From Bacteroidales bacterium (GTDB lineage Bacteria > Bacteroidota > Bacteroidia > Bacteroidales > UBA1715): a stretch of DNA of 24,806 bases. The stretch covers positions 1 to 24,806 of the forward strand of contig JAFZTG010000047.1 of assembly GCA_017618935.1 (NCBI GenBank), written 5' to 3'. The notes below the pieces were generated by a model. It saw only the letters and a program-made list of their open reading frames with translations. It did not search any database and was not told the DNA's origin. The position numbers and the translations under genes were made by a program. This document shows positions 7,586 through 14,982 of the stretch, piece by piece (the first letter of the stretch is position 1; the number at the start of each line of letters is the position of its first letter).

Positions 7586-7666
7586 GGTGAAAAAAAGTAG
7601 ATAAAAAAATTTTTTCACCCCACAGGCCACCCCGTAAACACTATGGTTATTGGCGAAGGGGTGAAA
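7586..7666. repeat. Inverted repeats built on GGTGAAA upstream of the accessory cassette
   Basis: GGTGAAAAAA (7586-7595) is mirrored by TTTTTTCACC (7610-7619). The longer arm TTTCACCCC (7613-7621) is mirrored by GGGGTGAAA (7658-7666). One central block can thus pair with either side, giving two mutually exclusive hairpins. The region lies just upstream of the first cassette gene (start 7527), where control sites for the HTH regulator would be expected. The rest of the 7528-7792 gap shows no gene. Confidence 0.55.
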
Positions 7667-7792
7667 TCCTCTCAAAAAAAAGTGTGGGGGACGGTATGGA
7701 CTGGCAAAATGTCGTCAGAAAATTGACAAAATGTGAAAAAAGGTTGGAAAAATCTCTCAATTACTTATTCCATTCCTTCATTGCCTTGTAGC

Positions 7793-9397
7793 TCATTTTT
7801 TATAAAAATCAATACTCTTTTCGATCGAAAGAGTCATTTCGTTGCCATTTACGGGATGAGCAAACCGAATCTCGACGGCGTACAACTGCAAGCGTTTTTC
7901 TGATTTGCCATATAATGTGTCACCAACAATCGGGCAATTCAATCCGTCGGGATGGGCGCAATGTACGCGTAGTTGGTGCGTTCTGCCTGTTTGAGGATAC
8001 AATGCTACAAGCGTTCTGCCGTTTTTTCGTTGCAAAACTTCATAATGAGTCATAGCATTTTTACCATGTTCATAATCAACAACTTGTATAGGTCGTTCAT
8101 TAAAATCGGGACGCATAGGCAAGGAAATCTCGCCTTTGTCGTGTTGCACGATTCCGTCTAATATGGCAATATATTTTTTGTGTACTTGTCTGTTTTCAAA
8201 TTGTCGTTGCAAGTGACGGCACACATCCAAGTTTTTCGCAATAATCAGCAATCCCGAGGTGGCCATGTCCAGACGATGAACGACATAAACCGTGTCGTAT
8301 TTTTTCTTTGCCCAACCATACACCGACGGTTGCGGAATATTCCCAGGAACCGACAAAATATTGGTTGGCTTGTCAACCACGAGAAAATACTCGTCTTCAT
8401 AGACAATCGTAATTTTCTCATTCAAATCGTATGATTGCGAAAAGCGATTTTCCTCAACAGTAAGCCCTTGAAGCATAAAGTTCAATATTGGCTCACATTT
8501 TTGTTTGCATGCAGTGTAAAAACTTCCCTGACGGCGTATATGTTCTTTGGGCGAACGTCCCCACCAAAATTCCGCCATTGCAATTGGCTGTAAATGATTG
8601 TAATACGCATATTGCAACAAACGAGGTGCTGCACATTCGCCTGCACCGGCAGGTGGCAAGGTTTCTCCAAAAATCTCCAAAGCACCTTTGGATTCTCCTT
8701 TGGCATTTAAGAAAATGAAATGCTCAAAAATCCTTCGTTGTAATTCGTGCGACATTGTTTTTCGCTGTTGCGACAAAAATTCTATCTCGTTGCGAATTGT
8801 ATTACATTGATTTTGAATCTGTTGCAGCTTTTCTTGCAATGTGCGTTGCATGCGTTTGAATTCCGCTTTTTGAAACTGGCTTTCCCGTATCAAATCCTGC
8901 AATTCTTGTTCGGAAAGCGCGTTCTTCCGTTTTTCGTCACGTTCCGTTTTTGCCACCCTAAGCCGTTCTTTCTCGGCCTCAAGCGTCGTGCTGATTTCAT
9001 TTTGCAACTGTTCACATTTCACAAAAATTGTATTTTGTTCCAATTGTTCAATACGTGCGTTTATGGCAGAAATTTTTGCTTCTTCTTGTTTGAAAAATCC
9101 GTCTTCGGCAACCAAATCGTACACGGGAGGCACAAAATAAGAGTGAATGTTTTTCCCCTGAATTTGTCCCGAAAACGCCGCTACAAAACCAATTTCGCCG
9201 TTTTCATCTTTCACGACCAATACACCGAACATTTTTCCTTGTTGCAGTTCTTCCGTCCAATCTTCCCGACTTTGAATGTATTGTTGCACTTGATTTGCCG
9301 CCATCAGCGACAACAAATGCGGGTCGTAGCAAAACGGACACGTAAATTCAGTCGGCAACGGAATGGAATCAATCGGTTTATTGAACTTGTGAAACAT
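7793..9397 (-). CDS. RluA-family RNA pseudouridine synthase with long N-terminal extension
   Basis: The C-terminal domain (about residues 320-534) has the RluA signature HRLDMATSGLLIIAKN, whose Asp is the catalytic nucleophile (about residue 376), and the later RTHQLRVHCAHP motif. The N-terminal 300 residues include a CPFCYDPH segment (possibly metal-binding), a glycine-rich GFVAAFSGQIQGK region and a long coiled coil (about 115-220, rich in Glu/Gln/Lys). At 534 aa it is much longer than RluA/RluD (220-330 aa) but fits the long RluA-like variants seen in Bacteroidota and some gammaproteobacteria. Known role: converts uridine to pseudouridine in rRNA or tRNA; the exact target cannot be read from sequence. 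It diverges from the esterase gene. Confidence 0.88.
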   Translation of the reverse strand: MFHKFNKPIDSIPLPTEFTCPFCYDPHLLSLMAANQVQQYIQSREDWTEELQQGKMFGVLVVKDENGEIGFVAAFSGQIQGKNIHSYFVPPVYDLVAEDGFFKQEEAKISAINARIEQLEQNTIFVKCEQLQNEISTTLEAEKERLRVAKTERDEKRKNALSEQELQDLIRESQFQKAEFKRMQRTLQEKLQQIQNQCNTIRNEIEFLSQQRKTMSHELQRRIFEHFIFLNAKGESKGALEIFGETLPPAGAGECAAPRLLQYAYYNHLQPIAMAEFWWGRSPKEHIRRQGSFYTACKQKCEPILNFMLQGLTVEENRFSQSYDLNEKITIVYEDEYFLVVDKPTNILSVPGNIPQPSVYGWAKKKYDTVYVVHRLDMATSGLLIIAKNLDVCRHLQRQFENRQVHKKYIAILDGIVQHDKGEISLPMRPDFNERPIQVVDYEHGKNAMTHYEVLQRKNGRTLVALYPQTGRTHQLRVHCAHPDGLNCPIVGDTLYGKSEKRLQLYAVEIRFAHPVNGNEMTLSIEKSIDFYKK

Positions 9398-9445
9398 ACA
9401 TTTGCAAAATTCATCGTAAAATTAAAATTTAATTGAGTTCTTCTC

Positions 9446-9453
9446 TATCTTTA
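9446..9453 (+). promoter_or_regulatory. Putative -7 box for the esterase gene
   Basis: TATCTTTA differs from TAnnTTTG only in its last base and lies 12 bp before ATG 9466. No clear TTTG is found at the expected distance upstream. Its position argues against the in-frame TTG at 9433 as start. Confidence 0.4.
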
Positions 9454-9465
9454 CAAACAAAAAAA

Positions 9466-10713
9466 ATGGCTTACTATCGTCTTCGATATGCAACAAACAA
9501 TGGTCGTTTTCAACCATGCAGTATGGTTGACGGCATTGTTTATTCTCACAAAACGCCGACGGCATTTCCCCAAAATTCGGGACGATTGGAATCGTTGCTC
9601 AAACACGATAAATTGTTGCAAAATGAGGATTCGTTCTTCCTTGACATCTGGACTCCCGATTCGCAAGGCGTAAAACCAGTATTGTTCTGGATTCACGGTG
9701 GGGCATTCGTTTCGGGTGCAAGCGGCGACGTGCATAACAATGCGGAAGAGCTTGCCCGCAATGCCGATGTGGTTGTTGTAAGTCCGTCGTATCGTTTGGG
9801 GATTTTAGGAACGAGTTATTTTGATGGCATTCCTCAGCAAAACTGTGGTTTTCACGACATTATAACCGCTTTGGAGTGGACGAATAAAAATATATCGCAA
9901 TTTCAAGGTGATGCAAGCAACATCACCATCGGCGGTCAGTCGTCGGGAGCGTGGTATGCCATGGCAATTCATACATCAAAAAAATTGCAACATTTGTTTC
10001 GAAAAACCATGCTGTTTAGTTGGCCAGGAGCCATGAAAGCCATTTCAACGGAACAAGCCGAAGCGATTTATGGACATTTTCTCAAAGAACTACGAAAGCA
10101 TACCGACGAATCGCCTACGAATGCTCCCATTGACGCGATTTTGCAAGCGCAACGCGTTGTCGGGCAATACAATCATAAGAAATATAAATTCGACGTTCCG
10201 TTTTTGCCCAGCATAGAACCCGATTTTGTCCATTCGGATTTTTATAATGCAGTTGAGGACATTGATAAGAAAATCTTTCTACAATATACAAAGGACGAAT
10301 GTGGTATTTACGTGTGTCACAAGCCAATACACCGACGGACACCGCTTTTTATCACTTCATTGTTTCTAAAACGCTACTGTCCGCAAAAACCATATAAACA
10401 ATTGCGGTCATTTAGAAAAAAACTACACAGCACGTATCATTCCGTGGTTGCAATCACTTCGCAATATCTGTTTCATAATCCGGCAAAGCACATTGCTCAA
10501 AAAACGTCGAATGCAATTGTTAACGAATTTGATTTTCCAACGCCCAACAACAGAACAGGCTGTTGTCATTGTTTCGACTTGCCGTTCATTTTTGGGAACA
10601 TTGATTCTTGGAAAAACAGCAATATTTTTTCGGGTTGCAATTTTGACGCAATGAAACAAGAATCTTTGTCGTTACAGGCAAAAATCAAGGTATTTTGTTA
10701 TGATGAAAAATAA
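9466..10713 (+). CDS. Type-B carboxylesterase (alpha/beta-hydrolase)
   Basis: The 415-aa protein carries the carboxylesterase/cholinesterase fold: oxyanion-hole motif WIHGGAF (about residue 76), nucleophile elbow GGQSSGAW (Ser159), acidic residue in YTKDECG (Glu278) and His368 in CCHCFDLPFIFGN, the site where the family has H-x-x-E-L-x-Y-V-F-G. The triad is complete, so the enzyme is probably active on esters, substrate unknown. It is about 80-100 residues shorter than para-nitrobenzyl esterases, mainly in the lid and C-terminal region. No signal peptide is visible from ATG 9466, so it is likely cytoplasmic. The start was chosen because an in-frame TTG at 9433 would precede the probable -7 box. 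It converges with ispF. Confidence 0.85.
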   Translation: MAYYRLRYATNNGRFQPCSMVDGIVYSHKTPTAFPQNSGRLESLLKHDKLLQNEDSFFLDIWTPDSQGVKPVLFWIHGGAFVSGASGDVHNNAEELARNADVVVVSPSYRLGILGTSYFDGIPQQNCGFHDIITALEWTNKNISQFQGDASNITIGGQSSGAWYAMAIHTSKKLQHLFRKTMLFSWPGAMKAISTEQAEAIYGHFLKELRKHTDESPTNAPIDAILQAQRVVGQYNHKKYKFDVPFLPSIEPDFVHSDFYNAVEDIDKKIFLQYTKDECGIYVCHKPIHRRTPLFITSLFLKRYCPQKPYKQLRSFRKKLHSTYHSVVAITSQYLFHNPAKHIAQKTSNAIVNEFDFPTPNNRTGCCHCFDLPFIFGNIDSWKNSNIFSGCNFDAMKQESLSLQAKIKVFCYDEK

Positions 10714-10742
10714 AACAACGTTTTTCGTATAGCAAAAAACAA

Positions 10743-11222
10743 TTACTCTTTCGTGATAAGAGCAACGGCAAATACGGCAACGCCTTCTTCTCGTCCCACA
10801 AAACCAAGTTTTTCCGTCGTTGTAGCCTTTACCGACACAGCATCTACCTCAATTTGTAAATCTTCGGCAATGTTTTGACACATTGCAGGAATGTGAGGAA
10901 GCAATTTTGGTCGTTGGCAACAAATAGTTGCGTCAACATTTCCTATCTGCCAATTATTTTGAGCAAGCAATTCGCGAGTCTTTCGCAGAAGGATTCTGCT
11001 GTCAATATTTTTAAAATCATTGCTATTGTCGGGGAAATGATAGCCTATATCACGCAAACTTGCGGCACCAAGCAGGGCATCGCAAACGCTATGGATAAGG
11101 ACGTCGCCGTCGGAATGAGCCACCATGCCAACCGAATGCTCTATGGTAACTCCACCAAGTACGAATTTACGACCTTCGGCTAATTGATGAACGTCGTAGC
11201 CCTGTCCGATACGGATTTTCAT
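10743..11222 (-). CDS. ispF: 2-C-methyl-D-erythritol 2,4-cyclodiphosphate synthase
   Basis: The 159-aa protein matches the family's usual length. The start RIGQGYDVHQL holds the metal-binding D-x-H pair. HSDGDVLIHSVCDALLGAA gives the third metal His and substrate loop, DIGYHFPD is the next conserved block, and KATTTEKLGFVGREEGVA closes the active site. It converts CDP-methylerythritol 2-phosphate to the cyclic diphosphate in the non-mevalonate isoprenoid pathway, in the cytoplasm as a trimer. Its ATG overlaps the stop of porV by one base (TAATG), so the two are translationally coupled, as in the porV-ispF order of Porphyromonas gingivalis. Confidence 0.96.
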   Translation of the reverse strand: MKIRIGQGYDVHQLAEGRKFVLGGVTIEHSVGMVAHSDGDVLIHSVCDALLGAASLRDIGYHFPDNSNDFKNIDSRILLRKTRELLAQNNWQIGNVDATICCQRPKLLPHIPAMCQNIAEDLQIEVDAVSVKATTTEKLGFVGREEGVAVFAVALITKE

Positions 11223-12412
11223 TATTTCTCGTTATTGAAGTCGAATACCAATGAGAAACGGAATGTGTTAGCCAGCGGAGAATTCTTTCCGTTCACAGGA
11301 ATCAAGTATGAAAAATCAAGACCGAACACGTTCAAACGAAGTCCTGCGCCAGCAGTAAAATACTTACGGTCGCCTTTGGTCTCTGCTTCATTGAAATATC
11401 CTGCACGAACGGCAAATTGATTGTTATACCAATATTCGGCACCAATACCCAACGTAAATTCCTTCATTTCTTCCTTGAAACCGCCAGGAGCGTCGGCAAA
11501 CGACTGGAATATACCTTGTGGAACCGATACGTTGTCGTCTTTTCCTGCAACCATCTCACGTGCTTTGGTTGTTTCGTTCGTCTGATAAAGCGGTGGCGTA
11601 GGCACCAAAAGTTTGTTTATATCGAAATACACGCCGAATCTGTTATATTGGTCTATTTCCACATTGTAACCAGCACCCAATTTCATATTTGCAGGAATAA
11701 AGTCCTTATTATCTTCGGAATACGAGATTTTTGAGCCAATGTTCGAGAAATTGAAACCAAGAGTCAACAGACCTGGAAGAGAGCCCTTGAAATTTTTGAA
11801 ATATGTTCCCGAAATGTCAGCAGCAACTGCTTTTCCCGCATGATATCTGTCATCGCTCGGAACAAGGTTTGAATAAATAAAACGTCCCGTCATACCCATC
11901 ACAAAATTGTCAGCCAAAAAGCGTGAATACGAAACGTCAACGGAATATTCCTGAGGAGAAATAGTGTAACCTGCCTTATTGCCATCCTCGTCGTATGCCT
12001 CGATTTCGCCCAACGAGAAATAACAAAGTGAAGCACCAACTGCCTCTTTTTTGTCAAGTTTCTTATAACCAGCAAGATAAATCAAGTTAATATCTTTTAT
12101 ACCAAGATTCGACAACCACGGTGTGTACGAAAGTCCTACGCCGAAATCATCTTCCTCCATTGCATATTTCGAAGCATTGGAATGTTGAGACCAAACGTCA
12201 GATGTTGTTGCCGCACCAGCGTCACCCATTGCACCCGCACGAGAATCGGGCGTGATGGTAAGAAACGAAACTGCCGTGGTTATCACATTATAATGGTCAC
12301 CATACGATTGTCCACTACTTAAACTACCGTCATCATCAACTTTGAGCTGTGCAAACAATGAAAAGCTGAACAAGATTGCTACCGCCGTTGCTAAAATATG
12401 TCGCATTGTCAT
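11222..12412 (-). CDS. porV: Type IX secretion system outer-membrane protein PorV
   Basis: From ATG 12412 the protein is 396 aa with a signal peptide (HILATAVAILFSFSLFAQ). FLTITPDSRAGAMGDAGAAT is the hallmark N-terminal block of PorV/LptO-like beta-barrels; the rest is alternating strand with Tyr/Phe/Gly-rich segments ending in FRFSLVFDF, a barrel C-terminus. Known role: FadL-like 14-strand barrel that accepts T9SS cargo from the SprA translocon and works with the PorU sortase in the attachment complex. ATG 12406 is an alternative start. The longer frame to 12526 would need a TTG upstream of the -7 box at 12428-12435 and is rejected. Unlike in P. gingivalis, porU is not next to it. Confidence 0.9.
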   Translation of the reverse strand: MTMRHILATAVAILFSFSLFAQLKVDDDGSLSSGQSYGDHYNVITTAVSFLTITPDSRAGAMGDAGAATTSDVWSQHSNASKYAMEEDDFGVGLSYTPWLSNLGIKDINLIYLAGYKKLDKKEAVGASLCYFSLGEIEAYDEDGNKAGYTISPQEYSVDVSYSRFLADNFVMGMTGRFIYSNLVPSDDRYHAGKAVAADISGTYFKNFKGSLPGLLTLGFNFSNIGSKISYSEDNKDFIPANMKLGAGYNVEIDQYNRFGVYFDINKLLVPTPPLYQTNETTKAREMVAGKDDNVSVPQGIFQSFADAPGGFKEEMKEFTLGIGAEYWYNNQFAVRAGYFNEAETKGDRKYFTAGAGLRLNVFGLDFSYLIPVNGKNSPLANTFRFSLVFDFNNEK

Positions 12413-12427
12413 AAAATTTTCTATTTG

Positions 12428-12435
12428 CAAATATA
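12428..12435 (-). promoter_or_regulatory. Putative -7 box for porV-ispF
   Basis: On the minus strand this reads TATATTTG, an exact match to TAnnTTTG, 15 bp before the porV ATG at 12412. A TTTG at the right upstream spacing was not found, so only the -7 element is supported. It fixes the porV start downstream of 12428. Confidence 0.5.
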
Positions 12436-12507
12436 TACAAAATCCCAAACGCACTATGCAGTTATTTATTGTTTTTGTGGTACTCAAAATAAATAAAGCA
12501 TAAAAAA

Positions 12508-12538
12508 TTGTTTTTCCGAAAAACAATTTGTACTTTCG
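12508..12538 (+). promoter_or_regulatory. bamD promoter with overlapping palindrome
   Basis: TACTTTCG (12531-12538) resembles the TAnnTTTG -7 box; ATTG at 12507-12510 is a weak -33 element at 20-bp spacing. A perfect palindrome TTGTTTTTC-C-GAAAAACAA (12508-12526) fills the spacer. ATG 12556 follows at a normal short leader distance. Confidence 0.5.
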
Positions 12539-12555
12539 CCCGTTAATTGTATCGT

Positions 12556-13338
12556 ATGAGGAACGTAGTGTTCATATTGGCTCTAATAGCGATGGTTGGC
12601 TGCCAAAGCGAGTATCAGAAACTTTTGAAATCTGATGATTATAACGCTATTTATGAAGCTGGAGTGAAATATTACGAAGAAAAAGACTTTTACAAAAGTT
12701 ACGAATTGTTGGAAAAAGCACTTCCAGCTCTTCGTTTGACCGAAAAAGGAGAAAATATTACCATGTTGTTGGCAAAAAGTTATATGGAAGAAAACGACTA
12801 CCTTATGGCAGCGTATTATTTTGAGCGTTTTGCCCTCACCTACCCTGCAAGTACGCAAATTGAGCAGGCATACTATTATGACGCTGTTTGTTACTATAAC
12901 ATTTCGCCCGTAGTTACATTAGATCAATCATATACGGAGAAGTCAATCCAAGCGTTCCAACTCTATCTGAATAAATTCCCGCAAGGCTCATATATTACCG
13001 AAAGCAACGAATACATAGGTAAACTTCGTGGCAAATTGGAGGAAAAGGCATATAATAATAGTAAGCTGTTTTACACCTTGGAAGACTACAAGGCAGCTGT
13101 GACGGCACTTAAAAATTGTCTGAAGGAATATCCTGACTCAAAATACCGCGAAGAATTGTTATACCTCACGCTACGGTCGTCATTCCTACTTGCCGAAAAC
13201 AGTGTGGAATCGAAGAAAATGGATAGATACGATATGGCGATTGACGATTATCATTCGTATATTGATGAATATCCGAACGGTCAATGGTCAAAAGACGCAG
13301 AAAAAATATATTTGCAAATACAAAAACGAATTAAATAA
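12556..13338 (+). CDS. bamD: Outer-membrane assembly lipoprotein BamD
   Basis: Starting at ATG 12556 the protein is 260 aa with a lipoprotein signal: RNVVFILALIAMVGC, Cys at about residue 16. TPR-type helices follow (YEAGVKYYEEKDFYKSYELL, then MLLAKSYMEENDYLMAAYYF and AVTALKNCLKEYPDSKYREE), the five-repeat layout of BamD. Known role: periplasmic scaffold that couples BamA with substrate barrel proteins. An in-frame TTG at 12547 is too close to the -7 box to be the start. It heads an operon with rpoZ and coaBC (14-bp gap, then 1-bp overlap), an order conserved in Bacteroidota. Confidence 0.93.
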   Translation: MRNVVFILALIAMVGCQSEYQKLLKSDDYNAIYEAGVKYYEEKDFYKSYELLEKALPALRLTEKGENITMLLAKSYMEENDYLMAAYYFERFALTYPASTQIEQAYYYDAVCYYNISPVVTLDQSYTEKSIQAFQLYLNKFPQGSYITESNEYIGKLRGKLEEKAYNNSKLFYTLEDYKAAVTALKNCLKEYPDSKYREELLYLTLRSSFLLAENSVESKKMDRYDMAIDDYHSYIDEYPNGQWSKDAEKIYLQIQKRIK

Positions 13339-13352
13339 TAAATTTTATAGAA

Positions 13353-13682
13353 ATGGATTACAAAAAAACAAAAGCTCCAGCTTCAACAATTACGAGAGAC
13401 ATCCAAACGTTGGAAAAAGGCACGAACAACATCTATGAGTCAATTGCAATCATAGCAAAACGTGCTGACCAAATCGAAACAGATTTGAAGAAAGAACTTG
13501 ACACGAAATTGGAAGAATTTGCTTCTGCAAACGACTCTATTGAAGAAACTTTTGAAAACCACGAGCAAATTGAAATCTCGAAATTCTATGAAAAATTGCC
13601 TAATCCTGTATTGATGGCAATCGAAGAATTCCTTGAAGATAAGGTATATTACAGACACCCTGAAACAGAAGAAACATTCTAA
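13353..13682 (+). CDS. rpoZ: RNA polymerase omega subunit, Bacteroidota Rpb6-like form
   Basis: The 109-aa protein begins MDYKKTKAPASTITRDIQTL and continues with NIYESIAIIAKRADQIETDL, which matches the omega/Rpb6 core (the family's ANRA-QI helix), followed by an acidic C-terminal tail. In Bacteroidota this gene between bamD and coaBC is annotated as omega. Known role: helps assemble and stabilise the beta' subunit. Its stop overlaps the coaBC start by one base (TAATG), implying coupled translation. Confidence 0.87.
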   Translation: MDYKKTKAPASTITRDIQTLEKGTNNIYESIAIIAKRADQIETDLKKELDTKLEEFASANDSIEETFENHEQIEISKFYEKLPNPVLMAIEEFLEDKVYYRHPETEETF

Positions 13683-14872
13683 TGTTACAAGGCAAACACA
13701 TATTGCTTGGCATAACGGGAAGCATTGCTGCTTATAAGGCGGCAATGCTCACTCGTCTTTTGGTAAAACAAGGTGCTACGGTGAAAGTTGTCATGACGCC
13801 TCTTGCAAAAGAGTTCATAACACCTGTGACAATGGCCACGCTCAGCAAGAACACCGTTCTGTGCGACTTTTTTCATCACGACGATGGCAGTTGGAACAGC
13901 CATGTGGAACTTGGTTTATGGGCCGACGTATTTGTTGTTGCTCCTTGTACAGCAAACACTCTTGCCAAAATGGCAAACGGCATTGCCGACAATCTGTTGC
14001 TGACAAGCTATTTGTCGGTTCGTTGTCCGGTAGTGCTTGCCCCAGCAATGGATATGGATATGTTTGCCCACAAAGCCACGCAACGAAACATTGCCACGCT
14101 GAAAAAAGACGGCGTTTCGTTCATAGAGCCCACATCGGGAGAATTGGCCAGTGGTCTCGACGGGAAAGGTCGGATGGCGGAACCCGAAACAATTACACAA
14201 TGGCTCTCGAATTTCTTTGAAACAAAAAATTCGATTAAAAAAAAAATCCTCATAACGGCAGGTCCCACGTATGAGGCAATTGACCCCGTACGTTTTATTG
14301 GCAATCACTCCACGGGAAAAATGGGATTTGCCATCGCCGAAGAATTGGCACAACGAGGTGCACAAGTCACACTTGTGGCAGGACCTGTACAATTAACGAC
14401 ATCACACCCCAACATTACTCGTATTGACGTTACCTCGGCACAAGAAATGTGCGACGTATGTTTGAAACATTTCCCTAAAATGGACGGTGCTATTTTGAGT
14501 GCGGCAGTAGCCGACTTTACGCCCGTAACAAAATACGACAAGAAAATTAAGGAAAAACAATCCCTGACCATTGAGCTGAAACCCAATCCCGACATTGCCC
14601 AAGAATTAGGGAAAAGAAAGAAAGCAAAGCAATTTCTGGTGGGTTTTGCCCTTGAAACGAACAATGAATTTACCAACGCTCAAGGTAAACTCGAAAAGAA
14701 AAATTTTGATTTCATCGTACTCAACTCGTTAGCCGACAAAGGCGCAGGGTTCGGGTACGACACCAACAAAGTGTCCATCATAGAACGCAACGGTACGATT
14801 ACGAATTATGAATTAAAAAGCAAGCAAGACGTTGCAAAAGACATTGCCGACAAGATAGAATCTTGCAATTAG
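13682..14872 (+). CDS. coaBC: Bifunctional phosphopantothenoylcysteine decarboxylase / phosphopantothenate-cysteine ligase
   Basis: The 396-aa protein has an N-terminal flavoprotein CoaC domain (1-180): GITGSIAAYKAAML, catalytic His in NSHVELGLWADVFVVAP and the FMN-binding APCTANTLAKMANGIADNLL block. The C-terminal CoaB domain (186-396) has KILITAGPTYEAIDPVRFIG, NHSTGKMG, and AAVADFTPV followed by KIKEKQSLTIELKPNPDIA. It makes 4'-phosphopantetheine for coenzyme A in two steps. Two CoaC motifs are variant: PAMD where E. coli has PAMN, and LASGLDGKGRM where E. coli has a LACG-type loop with an active-site Cys; as I recall, such variants occur in other Bacteroidota. It is the last gene of the bamD operon. 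Confidence 0.95.
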   Translation: MLQGKHILLGITGSIAAYKAAMLTRLLVKQGATVKVVMTPLAKEFITPVTMATLSKNTVLCDFFHHDDGSWNSHVELGLWADVFVVAPCTANTLAKMANGIADNLLLTSYLSVRCPVVLAPAMDMDMFAHKATQRNIATLKKDGVSFIEPTSGELASGLDGKGRMAEPETITQWLSNFFETKNSIKKKILITAGPTYEAIDPVRFIGNHSTGKMGFAIAEELAQRGAQVTLVAGPVQLTTSHPNITRIDVTSAQEMCDVCLKHFPKMDGAILSAAVADFTPVTKYDKKIKEKQSLTIELKPNPDIAQELGKRKKAKQFLVGFALETNNEFTNAQGKLEKKNFDFIVLNSLADKGAGFGYDTNKVSIIERNGTITNYELKSKQDVAKDIADKIESCN

Positions 14873-14874
14873 AC

Positions 14875-14902
14875 AAAAAACGGCTGCCACTATGTGACAG
14901 CC
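14875..14902 (-). terminator. Rho-independent terminator for the GH130/capsule operon
   Basis: GGCTGcCAC (14882-14890) and GTGaCAGCC (14894-14902) form a stem with a 3-nt loop and one mismatch. Read on the minus strand the stem is followed by G and six T (14880-14875), the layout of an intrinsic terminator for the minus-strand gene ending at 14983. On the plus strand it lacks a T-run but may still slow coaBC transcripts. Confidence 0.65.
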
Positions 14903-14930
14903 CTTCCATTATACATTATGGATTCGTGTT

Positions 14931-14958
14931 GTAGAGACGCGATTAATCGCGTCTCTAC
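14931..14958. repeat. Perfect 28-bp palindrome
   Basis: Half-site GTAGAGACGCGATT (14931-14944) is followed directly by its exact reverse complement (14945-14958), with no spacer. It lies between the terminator and the 3' end of the GH130 gene. It is more GC-rich than the surrounding gap. Palindromes of this GTAGAGACGCGAT type are, as I recall, dispersed in many bacterial genomes. Confidence 0.9.
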
Positions 14959-14982
14959 TGGAACTACAATCTATTTTTGTAT

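Noticed and set aside
7760..7796. 11-codon minus-strand ORF (MSYKAMKEWNK) overlapping the end of the pseudouridine synthase gene
   Set aside because: Could be the stump of a gene cut by the island junction, but 11 codons are not enough to support a feature.
8747..9436. 229-aa plus-strand frame
   Set aside because: Antisense to the pseudouridine synthase; Phe/Leu/Arg-rich composition is typical of the reverse of a Gln/Glu/Lys coiled coil, with no promoter or domain.
10714..10742. GTTTTT / AAAAAAC pairing between the convergent esterase and ispF genes
   Set aside because: The stem is only A-T pairs, too weak to call a terminator.
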